A stretch of 64,000 nt of DNA, taken from Akkermansiaceae bacterium (GTDB lineage: Bacteria > Verrucomicrobiota > Verrucomicrobiia > Verrucomicrobiales > Akkermansiaceae). The notes beneath the pieces were generated by a model that made no database searches, was not told the origin of the DNA, and saw nothing but the letters and a program-made list of their open reading frames with translations. Each line of letters starts with the position of its first letter. Position 1 is the first letter of the stretch. Location: assembly GCA_021202525.1 (NCBI GenBank), contig JAJQCV010000028.1, forward strand, positions 18,305 to 82,304. The letters are read 5' to 3'. Below, one piece after another: positions 1-9,600 of the stretch. The translations under genes and the position numbers were made by a program.

Positions 1-233
1 AAAGTGGTTTATCCCGGCTTCCGGCATCAGGGCGGCGTCAGGACACGGGCGGCGGTAAATGTAATGAGAGGCTATCTTAAGTGCAAGCTATTGCACAGGA
101 ATGACACAATTGCCATTTCGGCGCATGAGTGCGCAACAAGTAAAATGTGCGGCAACTGCGTTCTACGTGGAATGTCGTCTTGACTATGTACGGGGAAAAG
201 TCCTTTATATCCCAAGTATTAAGTTCCGCTCTC
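1..233. other. Upstream region of bamA, no gene seen
   Basis: No convincing gene lies here. The two short ORFs in the track (77-304 minus, 101-316 plus) have no recognisable domain and overlap the bamA 5' end. The region presumably carries the bamA promoter, but I could not pick out convincing -35/-10 hexamers. Confidence 0.4.
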
Positions 234-2657
234 ATGATTCGCCCCGTTTTCCTGATTGTTTCTCCTCTTCTTCTGGCATGTTCGTCCGCCTTGTCCCAGG
301 ACAAAACTACTCTTAACAGGGGCGGTTACGGCTCCGTGATGACCCCGGAGCAGGTAGCTCGCGAACTGGGGCCGGAGACAGGTATTCTGCCCGGCGACCA
401 GGCGTATGAAGGCAAGCCCGTCAAAAGCGTTTCCGTGCGTTACAGAAGCAGCGGCAAAACCGTTTCGGAAGACCGCCTGAAAAATCTGCTGGCTACGCAG
501 CCGGGTACCAAATATTCCCCGGATGTGGTGAACAAGGACTTGGAACGCCTGCTGGAAAGCGGTTTGGTAGGGGGCAATACGACGGTTGCCGTGGAACCCT
601 CCGGCGACGGCGTCAGCGTGGTATTTGAAATGGCGGCCCAGAATCTGCTGGGCGGCGTCGGTTTTCAGGGCAATACCGCCTTCGACAGCCGGGATCTTTC
701 CGAAGAATGCGGGTTAAAGGGCGGGGAAGCCCTCAGCGACAAGGCGCTCAGCAGCGCCATCACCAAACTGCGCACCTACTATCAGGAATCCCGGTATCCG
801 GACGTGCAGGTCTCCTATTTTTACCAGAAAACGGAACGGCCCGGCTTTGTGGACGTGATCTTCAACATCAATGAAGGCAAAAAAGCCAACATCATCAACA
901 TTGACTTCGTGGGCAACGAGCATGTCAGCTCCAAGGACCTGCGCCAGGTGATGAAGACCAAGGAAAAGGGCTGGCTGACCTGGATCACCAAATCCGGCCG
1001 TATTGACCGCGAACAACTGGAGGACGACTTGGCGGAATTGGTGACTTATTACCGTAACAAGGGTTATCTGCGCGTCAAGCTGGACAAGATTGAATACTTT
1101 GATTCCGGCAAGGGCAACGAGCAGAAGCTCACCATGAAGATCACGATCTCCGAAGGCCGCCGCTACAAGGTCAACCAGGTGGCGTTCGGGCCCACCAGGG
1201 TATTCACTTCCCAGGAACTCGTGCCCGGCCTGAGCATGTACAACGGAGACACCTACTCCGCCCAGAAGGTGGCCGACGACGTGACGATGATCCGCCGCTA
1301 TTACGGTTCCCGCGGTTATGCGGATGCCACGGTCCGTCCGGATATCCAGGAAGTGGGCATTGATCCCAAGACCGGTTACGGACAGATCAACATCGTTTAC
1401 CATGTGTCGGAAGGCAACCCCTACCGCGTGGGCAACATCCGCGTCATTGGCAACAACCGTACGAAGGACTACGTCATCCGCCAGGAACTTCCCCTTCAGT
1501 CCAATGACCCGATGAACTCCGTGGACTTGGATACCGCCCAGAAGCGCCTCCAGAATTTGAACTACTTTGACCTGGTGGACGTAGCCCAGGTGGGGTCCAC
1601 CCGCCCCGGCTACCGGGACGTCAATATTGAAGTGGCGGAAAAACGCACCGGTTCCCTGAACATCGGCGTGGCGTTCTCCTCCATTGAAAGCGTGTACCTG
1701 TTTGCGGGGATTACCCAGTCCAACTTCGACATGTACGACTGGTCCTCATTCGTGGGCGGCGGCCAGCGCTTCGCCATCAACACGCGCGTCGGTTTTGAAA
1801 CGCAGGATGCCAGCATCTCCTGGGTGGACCCCTGGTTCCTGCACCGCAAGCTCGCCTTCGGCACGGAAATCTTCTACAGCAACTCCTCCTACTACTCCGA
1901 CTACTACGACCAGCAAAACTACGGCTTCGCCGTTTCCCTGCGCAAGCCGATCGGCGAGCTGGACTACGTGAAGCTGGAATACCGTCTGGAACAGTACCGG
2001 ATTGACGCCAAGGGGAACGCCCCCATCTTCTTCTGGCTCCAGGACGGGGACTACCTGCGCAGCCATGTGGAACTCTCCTACACCATCGACACCCGCGACG
2101 CCCAGATATTCCCGCGCAAGGGCGGCAAATTTGAGGTGCTCGCCGGTTATTCCGGTCTGGGCGGCGACGTGCATACCTACAACTTCGGCATCAACGGCGC
2201 CTATTACTGGAACCTGCGGGGAGACACCATTTTCAGCATCAATGCCGGTGTCGCCACCGTGGACTCCTACGGCGACCATGACGTACCCATCTTTGAACGC
2301 CTCTATCTGGGCGGCCCGTACAACATGCGCGGCTTCCGCTTCCGCGACGTGGCTCCTTACGATCCCGCCCTGAGCGGTGATGAAACCATGGGCGGCCGCT
2401 CCTCCTTCTTCTGCCAGTTTGAATACTCCATTCCGGTCATTGAAGAAGTCCGCATCGCTGTCTTCTATGATATCGGCTTCGTAAATGGAGACGCCTTTGA
2501 CTTCGGCACGTCCAAAATCGTTTCCGACTATGGCATCGGTCTTCGCCTGAACCTGCCCATCGGCCCGCTGGCCGTGGACTACGCGATTCCGGTCCAGAAA
2601 AACAATGCTATTGACCGCGGCGGCCAATTCCAGTTCTATCTTAACTATTCCTATTAA
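234..2657 (+). CDS. bamA: Outer-membrane protein assembly factor BamA (Omp85)
   Basis: BamA is the Omp85 barrel that folds and inserts beta-barrel proteins into the outer membrane. The ORF track begins at 147, but the ATG at 234 gives a clean signal peptide (MIRPVFLIVSPLLLACSSALSQ), so I use that start; an ATG at 186 is also possible. The first half contains successive POTRA-type repeats (for example the stretch with VDVIFNINEGKKANIINIDF). The last ~350 residues form the D15/surface-antigen barrel. It holds the conserved GGPYNMRGFRFRD segment, equivalent to the (V/R)RG(F/Y) motif of the lid loop, and ends in an aromatic-rich final strand (FQFYLNYSY) as expected for an outer-membrane barrel. 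The length is typical. An unrelated membrane-anchored coiled-coil gene follows after 22 bp, where many bacteria have ompH/skp. Identification is firm; only the start is uncertain. Confidence 0.95.
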   Translation: MIRPVFLIVSPLLLACSSALSQDKTTLNRGGYGSVMTPEQVARELGPETGILPGDQAYEGKPVKSVSVRYRSSGKTVSEDRLKNLLATQPGTKYSPDVVNKDLERLLESGLVGGNTTVAVEPSGDGVSVVFEMAAQNLLGGVGFQGNTAFDSRDLSEECGLKGGEALSDKALSSAITKLRTYYQESRYPDVQVSYFYQKTERPGFVDVIFNINEGKKANIINIDFVGNEHVSSKDLRQVMKTKEKGWLTWITKSGRIDREQLEDDLAELVTYYRNKGYLRVKLDKIEYFDSGKGNEQKLTMKITISEGRRYKVNQVAFGPTRVFTSQELVPGLSMYNGDTYSAQKVADDVTMIRRYYGSRGYADATVRPDIQEVGIDPKTGYGQINIVYHVSEGNPYRVGNIRVIGNNRTKDYVIRQELPLQSNDPMNSVDLDTAQKRLQNLNYFDLVDVAQVGSTRPGYRDVNIEVAEKRTGSLNIGVAFSSIESVYLFAGITQSNFDMYDWSSFVGGGQRFAINTRVGFETQDASISWVDPWFLHRKLAFGTEIFYSNSSYYSDYYDQQNYGFAVSLRKPIGELDYVKLEYRLEQYRIDAKGNAPIFFWLQDGDYLRSHVELSYTIDTRDAQIFPRKGGKFEVLAGYSGLGGDVHTYNFGINGAYYWNLRGDTIFSINAGVATVDSYGDHDVPIFERLYLGGPYNMRGFRFRDVAPYDPALSGDETMGGRSSFFCQFEYSIPVIEEVRIAVFYDIGFVNGDAFDFGTSKIVSDYGIGLRLNLPIGPLAVDYAIPVQKNNAIDRGGQFQFYLNYSY

Positions 2658-2679
2658 TTTAATTCCTCCCTCCTGACCT

Positions 2680-3456
2680 ATGAGCAATTTCCGTATCGTT
2701 ATTCTGGTGCTTCTGGTAGTGGCCCTGGCTGTGCTGGGACTGATATACGTGAATCTTTCCGGAAGAATGGACGTCCTCCAGCAACAGCAGCAGCTTGCCG
2801 TCTCTTCTTCGGCGCCTGCCGTGAATGCTCCGTCTCCTTATCTGCCCATGCCCACGCAGGCCGCCCCGGCGTCCATGCAGCCGGCAGTAGTGGCGGACCC
2901 CGTGATGGTTGAGGAACTGGCCCATGCAACGGCGGAACTGGAACGGGCGAAAAAGGAAAATGAAGACCTGCGCCGCCGCCAGGACGTAGCGGAACAAGAA
3001 CGTGCCCTTCTGGTACGGCGGAATTTGGAAAAGGGGGATCCCCAGCTTCAATGGCTTAACGACATCAGGGACGCCGAGCAGGTGGGCCGGGTGACGGAAT
3101 ACATCCGTGAAGCCAACCTTGTTTTGTTCCAGGCGATCGGCAAGCCGGAATTGACGGTCGGCCAGGAACTGGGCATCCGCCGCCGCGGGGGTATTTTCGC
3201 CGCGCTGATTGTGGATGGCGTTGATCCGGACGGCAAGACCTACCAGTCCTATGTGAAACGCAACAAACTCTTTGACAGTAACGACAAGGAACCTCTCAAA
3301 CCAGGGGATGAGGTGATTATTCCCCCTGCAAGCTGGCATGCCGGCCTGCCTGAGCTGGACGAAAACAATGCGAACCCTGCCGGCAGCGCTCCCGCTCCTG
3401 CTGCCGCGCCCGCCTCTTCGGCGCCCGAGCCTTTTGTGGTTCCCATGGAACCCTGA
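2680..3456 (+). CDS. Membrane-anchored coiled-coil protein of unknown function
   Basis: I do not recognise a named family. The 258-residue product has an N-terminal transmembrane helix (about residues 5-26, IVILVLLVVALAVLGLIYV), a glutamine run (QQQQQ), a Pro/Ala-rich stretch, then a charged heptad-like coiled coil around residues 85-115 (ELERAKKENEDLRRR). A compact domain of about 100 residues follows (DPQLQWLNDIRDAEQVGRV to KPGDEVIIPP), with a small-barrel feel and an Ala/Pro-rich tail. It is probably inner-membrane anchored with its bulk in the periplasm. It sits 22 bp after bamA, in the place where skp often lies, and 39 bp before metF, so co-transcription is likely. A role in envelope biogenesis is inference from position only. 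Confidence 0.75.
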   Translation: MSNFRIVILVLLVVALAVLGLIYVNLSGRMDVLQQQQQLAVSSSAPAVNAPSPYLPMPTQAAPASMQPAVVADPVMVEELAHATAELERAKKENEDLRRRQDVAEQERALLVRRNLEKGDPQLQWLNDIRDAEQVGRVTEYIREANLVLFQAIGKPELTVGQELGIRRRGGIFAALIVDGVDPDGKTYQSYVKRNKLFDSNDKEPLKPGDEVIIPPASWHAGLPELDENNANPAGSAPAPAAAPASSAPEPFVVPMEP

Positions 3457-3495
3457 TCCGCCCTGCCGGATGCATCCAAGCAAAAAAGAAAAGAC

Positions 3496-4431
3496 GTGCA
3501 TTTGAAAGAAAGATTGCAGTCGGACGCCGGTCCCACCCTGTCCTTTGAATTCTTTCCGCCCAAAAACGAACAGGCGGCAGCCGCCTTGTATCAGACCATT
3601 CGTGAACTGGAACCCTACCGGCCCAGTTTTGTCAGTGTGACATATGGCGCGGGCGGCTCCACCAGGGAACTGACGCGTGAAGTCGTCTTGCGCATCCAGA
3701 ATGAATCCCGCATTCCCACGGTGCCCCACCTCACCTGCGTAGGGCACAGCCGGGAGGAAATATGGAACATTCTGGACCGGTACGCCCAGGCGGGAGTGCG
3801 CGCGGTGCTGGCCCTTCGCGGTGATCCTCCCCGCGGCGTGGAGCATTACGACCGTTCGGCGGATGCCTTCAGATATGCAGCGGATTTGGTGGCATGCATT
3901 CGTGAATACAACGAATCCGGCCGCCATCCGGACCCGGACGGTTTTGCCATTGGCGTGGCGGGTTTCCCCGAAGGCCACCCCTCCACCCCCAACCGTCTGC
4001 GGGAAATGGACTTTCTTAAAGCCAAGGTGGATGCCGGGGCGGACTATATCTGCACCCAGCTGTTTTTTGACAACCACTGTTTCCTGGATTACCGGGAACG
4101 CTGCCTGCTGGCCGGAATCAAGGTGCCTGTTCTGGCAGGCATCATGCCCGTCACCAGCCTGTCCGGCATGAACCGCATGGCGGAACTATCCGGAGGCACC
4201 TGCTTCCCCGCCCGGCTGCTCAAGGCTCTGAAGCGTGCCGGGGGCAATCCGGACGCCATTCAGGAAGTGGGCATTCAGTATGCTTCCAGCCAATGCGCGG
4301 AACTGCTGGACGCCGGCGTGGACGGCATCCATTTTTATACGCTCAACCAGAGCCGCGCCACCCGCCAGATTTACCGCAATCTGGGGCTGAGAGATTCCCT
4401 CCAGCTCCTGGAACATGGCGAAGATAAGTAA
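3496..4431 (+). CDS. metF: 5,10-methylenetetrahydrofolate reductase
   Basis: MetF reduces 5,10-methylene-THF to 5-methyl-THF using FAD and NAD(P)H, supplying the methyl group for methionine synthesis. The 311-residue protein begins with the family hallmark FEFFPPKN and continues with SVTYGAGGS and TVPHLTCVGH. It also has LRGDPPRG, VAGFPEGHP and DAGADYICTQLFFD, all standard segments of the TIM-barrel flavoprotein. The start is GTG, preceded by an A/G-rich AAAAAAGAAAAGAC that may act as a ribosome binding site. Length is normal. Its product feeds methionine and hence the metK-ahcY cycle encoded at 20.7-23.3 kb, though the loci are unlinked as operons. No SAM riboswitch was seen upstream. Confidence 0.96.
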   Translation: MHLKERLQSDAGPTLSFEFFPPKNEQAAAALYQTIRELEPYRPSFVSVTYGAGGSTRELTREVVLRIQNESRIPTVPHLTCVGHSREEIWNILDRYAQAGVRAVLALRGDPPRGVEHYDRSADAFRYAADLVACIREYNESGRHPDPDGFAIGVAGFPEGHPSTPNRLREMDFLKAKVDAGADYICTQLFFDNHCFLDYRERCLLAGIKVPVLAGIMPVTSLSGMNRMAELSGGTCFPARLLKALKRAGGNPDAIQEVGIQYASSQCAELLDAGVDGIHFYTLNQSRATRQIYRNLGLRDSLQLLEHGEDK

Positions 4432-4483
4432 AAAGCTGATTGATTTGGCCGGCGCAACACTGTAGAACCCTCTTCAACGTACT

Positions 4484-5227
4484 ATGGATATCAAGGATAT
4501 TAAGCGGGCCATGGACAATATGCCCATGGGGGATGGAAGCGCTTTTGCGGAAATTTCCGTCGGACCGGCCAAACATGAGCAATTTCTGGATGAGCATTAC
4601 GGCAAGGTTGCCTTGATCGTGTTGCTGTGCATCCTTGGCGCCGCCGGCTGGATCATTTACAACGGCATGCAGGAATCCATGGAGAAAAAGGCCGGTGCCG
4701 CCCTGGTGGCCGCCATGCCTGAATCTCCTGCCACCGGAGAGATTTCTCTGAATGAACAGGGCCTTCAGCAGGTCATGTCTGACTTTGACGACTCGCGTGC
4801 CGCCGTCACGGCTTCCTATCTGCAGGCCGTCGCTCTGTGGAATGCCGGGAAGGAAGAGGAAGGCATCTCCAAAATGAAGGCGTTCATTGATTCCGCTCCC
4901 ACGGAGGAATGGAAGGCCCAGGCATCCGTTACGCTGGCCTGCCGCCTGATGAACGGCGGCAAGGCGGACCAGGCGGCAAGCCTGTTCCGTTCCGTGGTTG
5001 ATTCCGGTGATCCCACGTTTTCCGCTTTTGCCACCATGTGCCTGGGCGATATCGCCAGGGCTGGAAAGGACAGCGTTGCGGCCGGAACCTTCTACCGTGA
5101 ACTGGCCGAGAAATTCCCGTTCAGTGCGTTTGTTCTCGATTTGCAGCGGAATGGCTATGTGCGCCGCAAGGCTCTCTTTGACGTCCAAAGCCCTGTAAGG
5201 ATTGAGGCCGCCGCGGATAAAAAATAA
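4484..5227 (+). CDS. TPR membrane protein of YfgM/ancillary SecYEG-like type
   Basis: The 247-residue protein has a short cytoplasmic N-terminus and one transmembrane helix at about residues 44-62 (VALIVLLCILGAAGWIIY). Helical repeats then fill the periplasmic part, with TPR-like spacing (SYLQAVALWNAGKEEEGISKMKAFI; RLMNGGKADQAASLFRSVV). This arrangement is that of YfgM-type proteins, which attach to the Sec translocon and pass clients to periplasmic chaperones. Assignment to that family is by architecture, not by a diagnostic motif. It lies 52 bp after metF and is followed by an intrinsic terminator, so it probably closes the bamA-led run of genes. Envelope function would fit the bamA context. 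Confidence 0.7.
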   Translation: MDIKDIKRAMDNMPMGDGSAFAEISVGPAKHEQFLDEHYGKVALIVLLCILGAAGWIIYNGMQESMEKKAGAALVAAMPESPATGEISLNEQGLQQVMSDFDDSRAAVTASYLQAVALWNAGKEEEGISKMKAFIDSAPTEEWKAQASVTLACRLMNGGKADQAASLFRSVVDSGDPTFSAFATMCLGDIARAGKDSVAAGTFYRELAEKFPFSAFVLDLQRNGYVRRKALFDVQSPVRIEAAADKK

Positions 5228-5258
5228 AACCTTTCCTTTAAGAATACAGCTTCACCGG

Positions 5259-5296
5259 ACCGCATGCCGCAGTAATGCCGTGCATGCGGTTTTTTG
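5259..5296 (+). terminator. Intrinsic terminator after the bamA-metF-TPR run
   Basis: A 9-bp perfect stem (ACCGCATGC / GCATGCGGT) with a 14-nt loop is followed directly by a T-run (TTTTTTG). It lies 31 bp after the TPR gene stop. Confidence 0.8.
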
Positions 5297-5425
5297 TGTC
5301 CGGATGTACGGCTGACTGCCCATTGTTGACGGGTGCGTGACATATTTAGACAAAAAGGGAACTTTGTCCGCGCTTTACGGGTATGGACCTGATGGCCCAT
5401 GATTCATCAAACCATTTTCCGAACC

Positions 5426-5698
5426 ATGAACAAGTACATGAAATCTTTCTGGCTTCTTCCGCTGGCGGGACTGTCCCTTTCCCTGTTCCCGTCTTGCACG
5501 ACGGACAGCTACGGGAACACGTCAGTAACGCCCGGAGGCGCTGCCGCCATTGGCGTGGGCGCCCTGGCTGCCGGGGCTGCCATAGGTGCGGCCGTCCAGC
5601 ACGACCGTGACAAGGACAGGTACCGCAATGACTGGAATCATCACCATCCGCCGCCCCCGCCCCCTCGTCCCTACCACCGGCCTCACCGGCCGAGGTAA
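5426..5698 (+). CDS. Small Gly/Ala- and His/Pro-rich putative lipoprotein
   Basis: The ORF track starts at 5399, but the ATG at 5426 (MNKYMKSFWLLPLAG) or 5438 gives a normal signal peptide. The signal ends near FPSC, an imperfect lipobox, so a lipoprotein is likely but not certain. The mature part is only ~65 residues: a Gly/Ala-rich segment (AAIGVGALAAGAAIGAAVQ), which may insert in or lie against the membrane as in glycine-zipper proteins, then a charged stretch and a His/Pro-rich tail (HHHPPPPPPRPYHRPHRP). The tail could bind metal or wrap around another protein. No function is assigned. It stands alone between two strong terminators, so it has its own promoter. Confidence 0.7.
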   Translation: MNKYMKSFWLLPLAGLSLSLFPSCTTDSYGNTSVTPGGAAAIGVGALAAGAAIGAAVQHDRDKDRYRNDWNHHHPPPPPPRPYHRPHRPR

Positions 5699-5726
5699 CT
5701 CTCTCTTTTTTGTGGAATGATTGAAA

Positions 5727-5765
5727 GCGGCCCGTAAACGTACTTGTTTACGGGCCGCATATTTT
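5727..5765. terminator. Strong terminator hairpin between convergent genes
   Basis: A 13-bp perfect stem (GCGGCCCGTAAAC / GTTTACGGGCCGC) with a 6-nt loop is followed on the plus strand by ATATTTTTC. It ends the small lipoprotein transcript and may also stop the convergent tetR transcript. Confidence 0.85.
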
Positions 5766-5886
5766 TCAGGGGAATTGAAAAACGGAAACCGGAAAGCAGA
5801 GCCGACCCATCATGGTGGCATTCCGGCAGGCGTCTTGCCTTTTATGCCGCCTTATTGGTGTGAAAGGAGCGGTTTGGCGTGGATGC

Positions 5887-6522
5887 TCAAGTGCGTTCTC
5901 CCTGGCGGATGCCGTTCAGGGCCCAGTGCATGCGCTGTCTGGCGCTGTCCGGATCACTGAGAATGGACCCCAGTAGCTCCAGAACGGGGCGGGCCGCCTG
6001 GGGATCGTGCACCTGGAGCTGGCCGGAAAGAATGAAAGGCGCGCCGCCGCAGCAAACCAGATAAATAAGAACGTTCATGGGATTCCCGCTCACGATGGAG
6101 CCTTCCTCCTGGGCCGCCTGAATGGTCTCCAGCAGCACGAAAGGATGCCGAGTGTGCAGCCCGGAAATAAAGCGGATCGCCTCCTTTCCCCCTGCCAGGG
6201 CGTCCAGTACCAGCTGGGCGATAAACTCTCCGTGGAGGAGGAGGAAATCCATAATGTCCTCCAGAATAATCTCCAGCTTTTTTAAGGAGGGCAAATGGAC
6301 ATTGGCATGCGTCCTGACGCCGGTGAACAGGGGCTCGTACCAGCGTTCCAGCAATTCATTCAAAAAGGCGTCGCGATTTCCAAAGTGGTAGACGAAACTC
6401 CCCGGATTGGTTCCCGCACGCAGGGACAGGCCGCGCACGGTAAGGCCGCGGAGTCCGGATTCGCTGGCGATCATGGCTCCCGTATTGAGCAAATGCTCTC
6501 TGGTGGATCTCCGTTTGGTCAT
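5887..6522 (-). CDS. TetR-family transcriptional regulator
   Basis: The 211-residue protein has the TetR N-terminal helix-turn-helix (STREHLLNTGAMIASESGLRGLTVRGLSLRAG followed by PGSFVYHFGNRDAFLNEL), including the typical YHFG[NS][RK] end of the DNA-binding domain. The C-terminal ligand-binding half is helical and less conserved. It is encoded on the same strand as the RND efflux genes, 132 bp downstream of the pump gene. A strong hairpin at 6600-6636 separates them, so it probably has its own promoter. Control of the efflux set is a reasonable inference from position, but no palindromic operator was clear in the 6523-6600 interval. The ligand is unknown; a metal is less usual for TetR than a drug or lipid. 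Confidence 0.88.
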   Translation of the reverse strand: MTKRRSTREHLLNTGAMIASESGLRGLTVRGLSLRAGTNPGSFVYHFGNRDAFLNELLERWYEPLFTGVRTHANVHLPSLKKLEIILEDIMDFLLLHGEFIAQLVLDALAGGKEAIRFISGLHTRHPFVLLETIQAAQEEGSIVSGNPMNVLIYLVCCGGAPFILSGQLQVHDPQAARPVLELLGSILSDPDSARQRMHWALNGIRQGERT

Positions 6523-6599
6523 ATGGAGGGAATGATAAAACCATGTGTGCTCCTTATGATTTGGAAATGCAAGGACTTGTTACGTCTGTTATTGTAAAG

Positions 6600-6636
6600 G
6601 GCGGAACCGGGGCCTCGTCTGGTCCCCGATTCCGCC
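6600..6636 (-). terminator. Hairpin between RND pump gene and tetR
   Basis: GGCGGAACCGGGG pairs with CCCCGATTCCGCC (12 of 13 positions) across an 11-nt loop. On the minus strand it is followed by CCTTTACAATAAC, a weak U-tract. It most likely ends or attenuates the efflux transcript before tetR. Confidence 0.6.
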
Positions 6637-6654
6637 GTCTGGAATCCCGGCCGG

Positions 6655-9600
6655 TCAGGACTTGGCGTCCAGCTCTTTCCTTCGGGCCGAAATCCAGCGG
6701 GAAAACAATTTGGCCGTAGCCGGAATAATGAGCAGGTTCAGGATGGTGGCTGAAACCAGTCCGCCGAACTGCACGATGGCCAGGGGGCCGAGCAATTCGC
6801 CGCCGGGCTTGTCGATGGCCCAGATCAGCGGCAGCAGGCCCAGAACCGTTGTCAGGGACGTCATGATGATGGGAACCACGCGTTCACGCGATCCTTCCCG
6901 GATAGCTTCCACCGGGGCCATTCCCCTGTGTTCCAAGGCCCGGTACCTGTTGAGCAGGATCAGGCCGCTGCGGATGGCAAAGCCGATGACGGTCACGAAC
7001 CCGACGATAGAGGCTACGGACAGGATGGGCGGAATATACGTGGTGCCGAACAGGGAGGACAGGGTGCCCGGAGACGCCAGGAAAACGGCCACAATGCCGC
7101 CCACCAGGCACAGCGGAATATTCACCAGCGTCAGCATGGCGCGGCGCACGCTTCCCAGGGCGGAGGACAGGAGAAGAACGATCAGCACCATCACGATGGC
7201 TCCCAGCACGTAAAGCCGTTCGGAGGCCGACTCCCTCGCCTTGATGGTGCCGTCATAATCAACGGTGCAGCCCATGGCGTTCATGACCGGGTCCAGCTTC
7301 TCCCGGCAGGCCTTCGCCAGGTCCCCCAAGTTGGAATTGGGGGAGGGATTGCAGGAAATCATGGCTTTCCGCATCGTATTGTCTCTCAGAATCAGGTTGG
7401 AAACCTCCTCCCGGTACACCTGGGCCACGTCGTCCAGGCGCACGGTCTTTTTGTCCGGGGAAATAAGTTCCAGACTCTTGACGTCCTCCATGGACGTCTT
7501 CAGCTTGGGGTCGATGCGGAGAACGATATTCCAGTGATCCTGATTCTTGATCACCTCTCCCAGCTTCTGGCCGTTCATGGCTGTGGAAACCTGCTCCGCG
7601 GCATTGGCCATGGTCAGGCCGTGGGAGGCCAGGGCCTCCTGGTCGTACTGCACGCGAATGGTATCCACCATAATCTCCCGGTTGGCGCGTGCGTCGGCCA
7701 CTTCCGGCAGGGAGGCCAGAATCTCCTTGGCCTTCTGTGCCGCCAGCCGGAGCTGGGGCAGCTCCGTTCCGTAAATATTGATCGCGATTTCGGAATTGGA
7801 ACCGGACAAGGCGGAACTGATGCGGTGGGCCAGCGGGTAGCCGATCATGGAACTGGTGCCGGGAATATCGTCAATGCATTCCTTGATAGCGGCGCGCAAT
7901 TCCTTTTGGTCCTTGTTCAGGTCCACCCGGACAAGCAGCTCGGAGGCGCTGACGGGTTCTGCGTGCTCGTCGTTCTCCGCACGCCCCGTGCGCTGGGTAA
8001 CGCTCAGCACGCCGGGAATGTGTTCTATATCCTTCATCACCTTGCGGGAAATGCGCTCCGTTTCGTCCAGGGACGTTCCCGGCACCGTGCTGACGAACAC
8101 CGTATAGCAATCTTCGTTAAATGGAGGCAGGAAGCTCGTGCCGAAAGTGGAGCCCAGCCATAGGGCCAGCAGGGTGACGGCCGCCATGATGGCGCAGACC
8201 GTCTTGGAAAAACGCAGGCAGAACTCCAGTACGGGCGCATAAATGCGCTTGATGAGGCGGGAGCTGAAGGAATCCCCGCTCTCCAGCGTAGCGGCGTTCT
8301 TGCTCTTCTTGAACCACATGTAGCACAGCACCGGCGTGATGGTGACGGCTACGATGAGGGAGGAAAGCAGGGCCAGCATGTAGGAAATGCCCAGGGGGCG
8401 GAAAAACTGGCCTTCCAGCCCGGACAGGAAAAGAACCGGGGTGAACACCAGCAGGATAATCACGGAGGAGAAGGAAATGGACCCCACGATCTCTCCCTTG
8501 GCCTCCATCAGCACTTCATACTTGCTCTTTCGCTGTTCTTCCGGCAGGGCGGCGTTCCGGTTCAAATGCCGCCACGCTATTTCCACGAAAATGATGGCGT
8601 TGTCCACCACATCCCCCACGGCCACGGCCAGGCCGCCCAACGTCATGATATTGATCGCCAGCCCGAAAACCGGAAACATCATCATCCCGAACAGGACGGA
8701 CAGGGGCATGGAAATCAGCGTAATAATCGCCGTCCGCAGGTTCAGCAGGGTCAGGAAAATCACGATCATGACGACGGCGCCCGCTATGAGCAGCGTTTCC
8801 GTGCCGTTCTTCAGGGACATCTCGATGAAATCCGCCTGGCGGTACGCGCTGGTATGCAGCTTCATTCCCTTGGGAAGCTGGCTCTGGCTGAACTCCTTCA
8901 TGGCCGCGTCCACGGCTTGCGTCAGTGCCAGCGTATTGGCTCCGGGCACCTTCTGCACGGAAAGCACCACGGCGTCCTCTCCCATGAATCCGGCATCGCC
9001 GCGCCGCGGAGCTCCGTCGATCTTCACCTCTGCCACGTCCTGAAGTCGTAGAATGCCGGAAGGATGCCCAGGAACCAGGGCGCGGTTGAGCTGTTCGATA
9101 TTGGCCGTGCGGGTATCCTGCTGAATGGGAAGCTCCTGCCCGGCCACGTCTTCCAGATACCCGGCGGGCACGGAAGACTGGGACTCTTCAATGGCCGTTT
9201 TCAGGTTGGAAAGATCAACCCCGGCCAGCTTCAGCCTGTTGGGGTCGTAAACCACCTGGTATTCCGGCAGGCGGCCGCCCAGCACCGTCACCTGGCCCAC
9301 TCCGGGAATAGCCAGCAGGCGCGTGCGCAGCTTGTACTCCGCAAGCTGCCGCATATCCAGCGTGGAAGTATCCTTGTCCCCCGTCAGGGCAATCAGCATG
9401 ATCTCCCCCGTCACGGAAACGATGGGGGCCAGTTCCGGGGATGTATTCTCCGGCAGGGTATCCCGGACCGCGGCCAGGCGTTCCGCCACGATCTGGCGCG
9501 CCTGGTAAATATCCTTGTCCCAGTCGAAATCCACCCACACGAAGGAAAGGCCGCTGCCGGATGAAGCGCGCACCCCCTTCACCCCGGCCGTGCCGTTCAT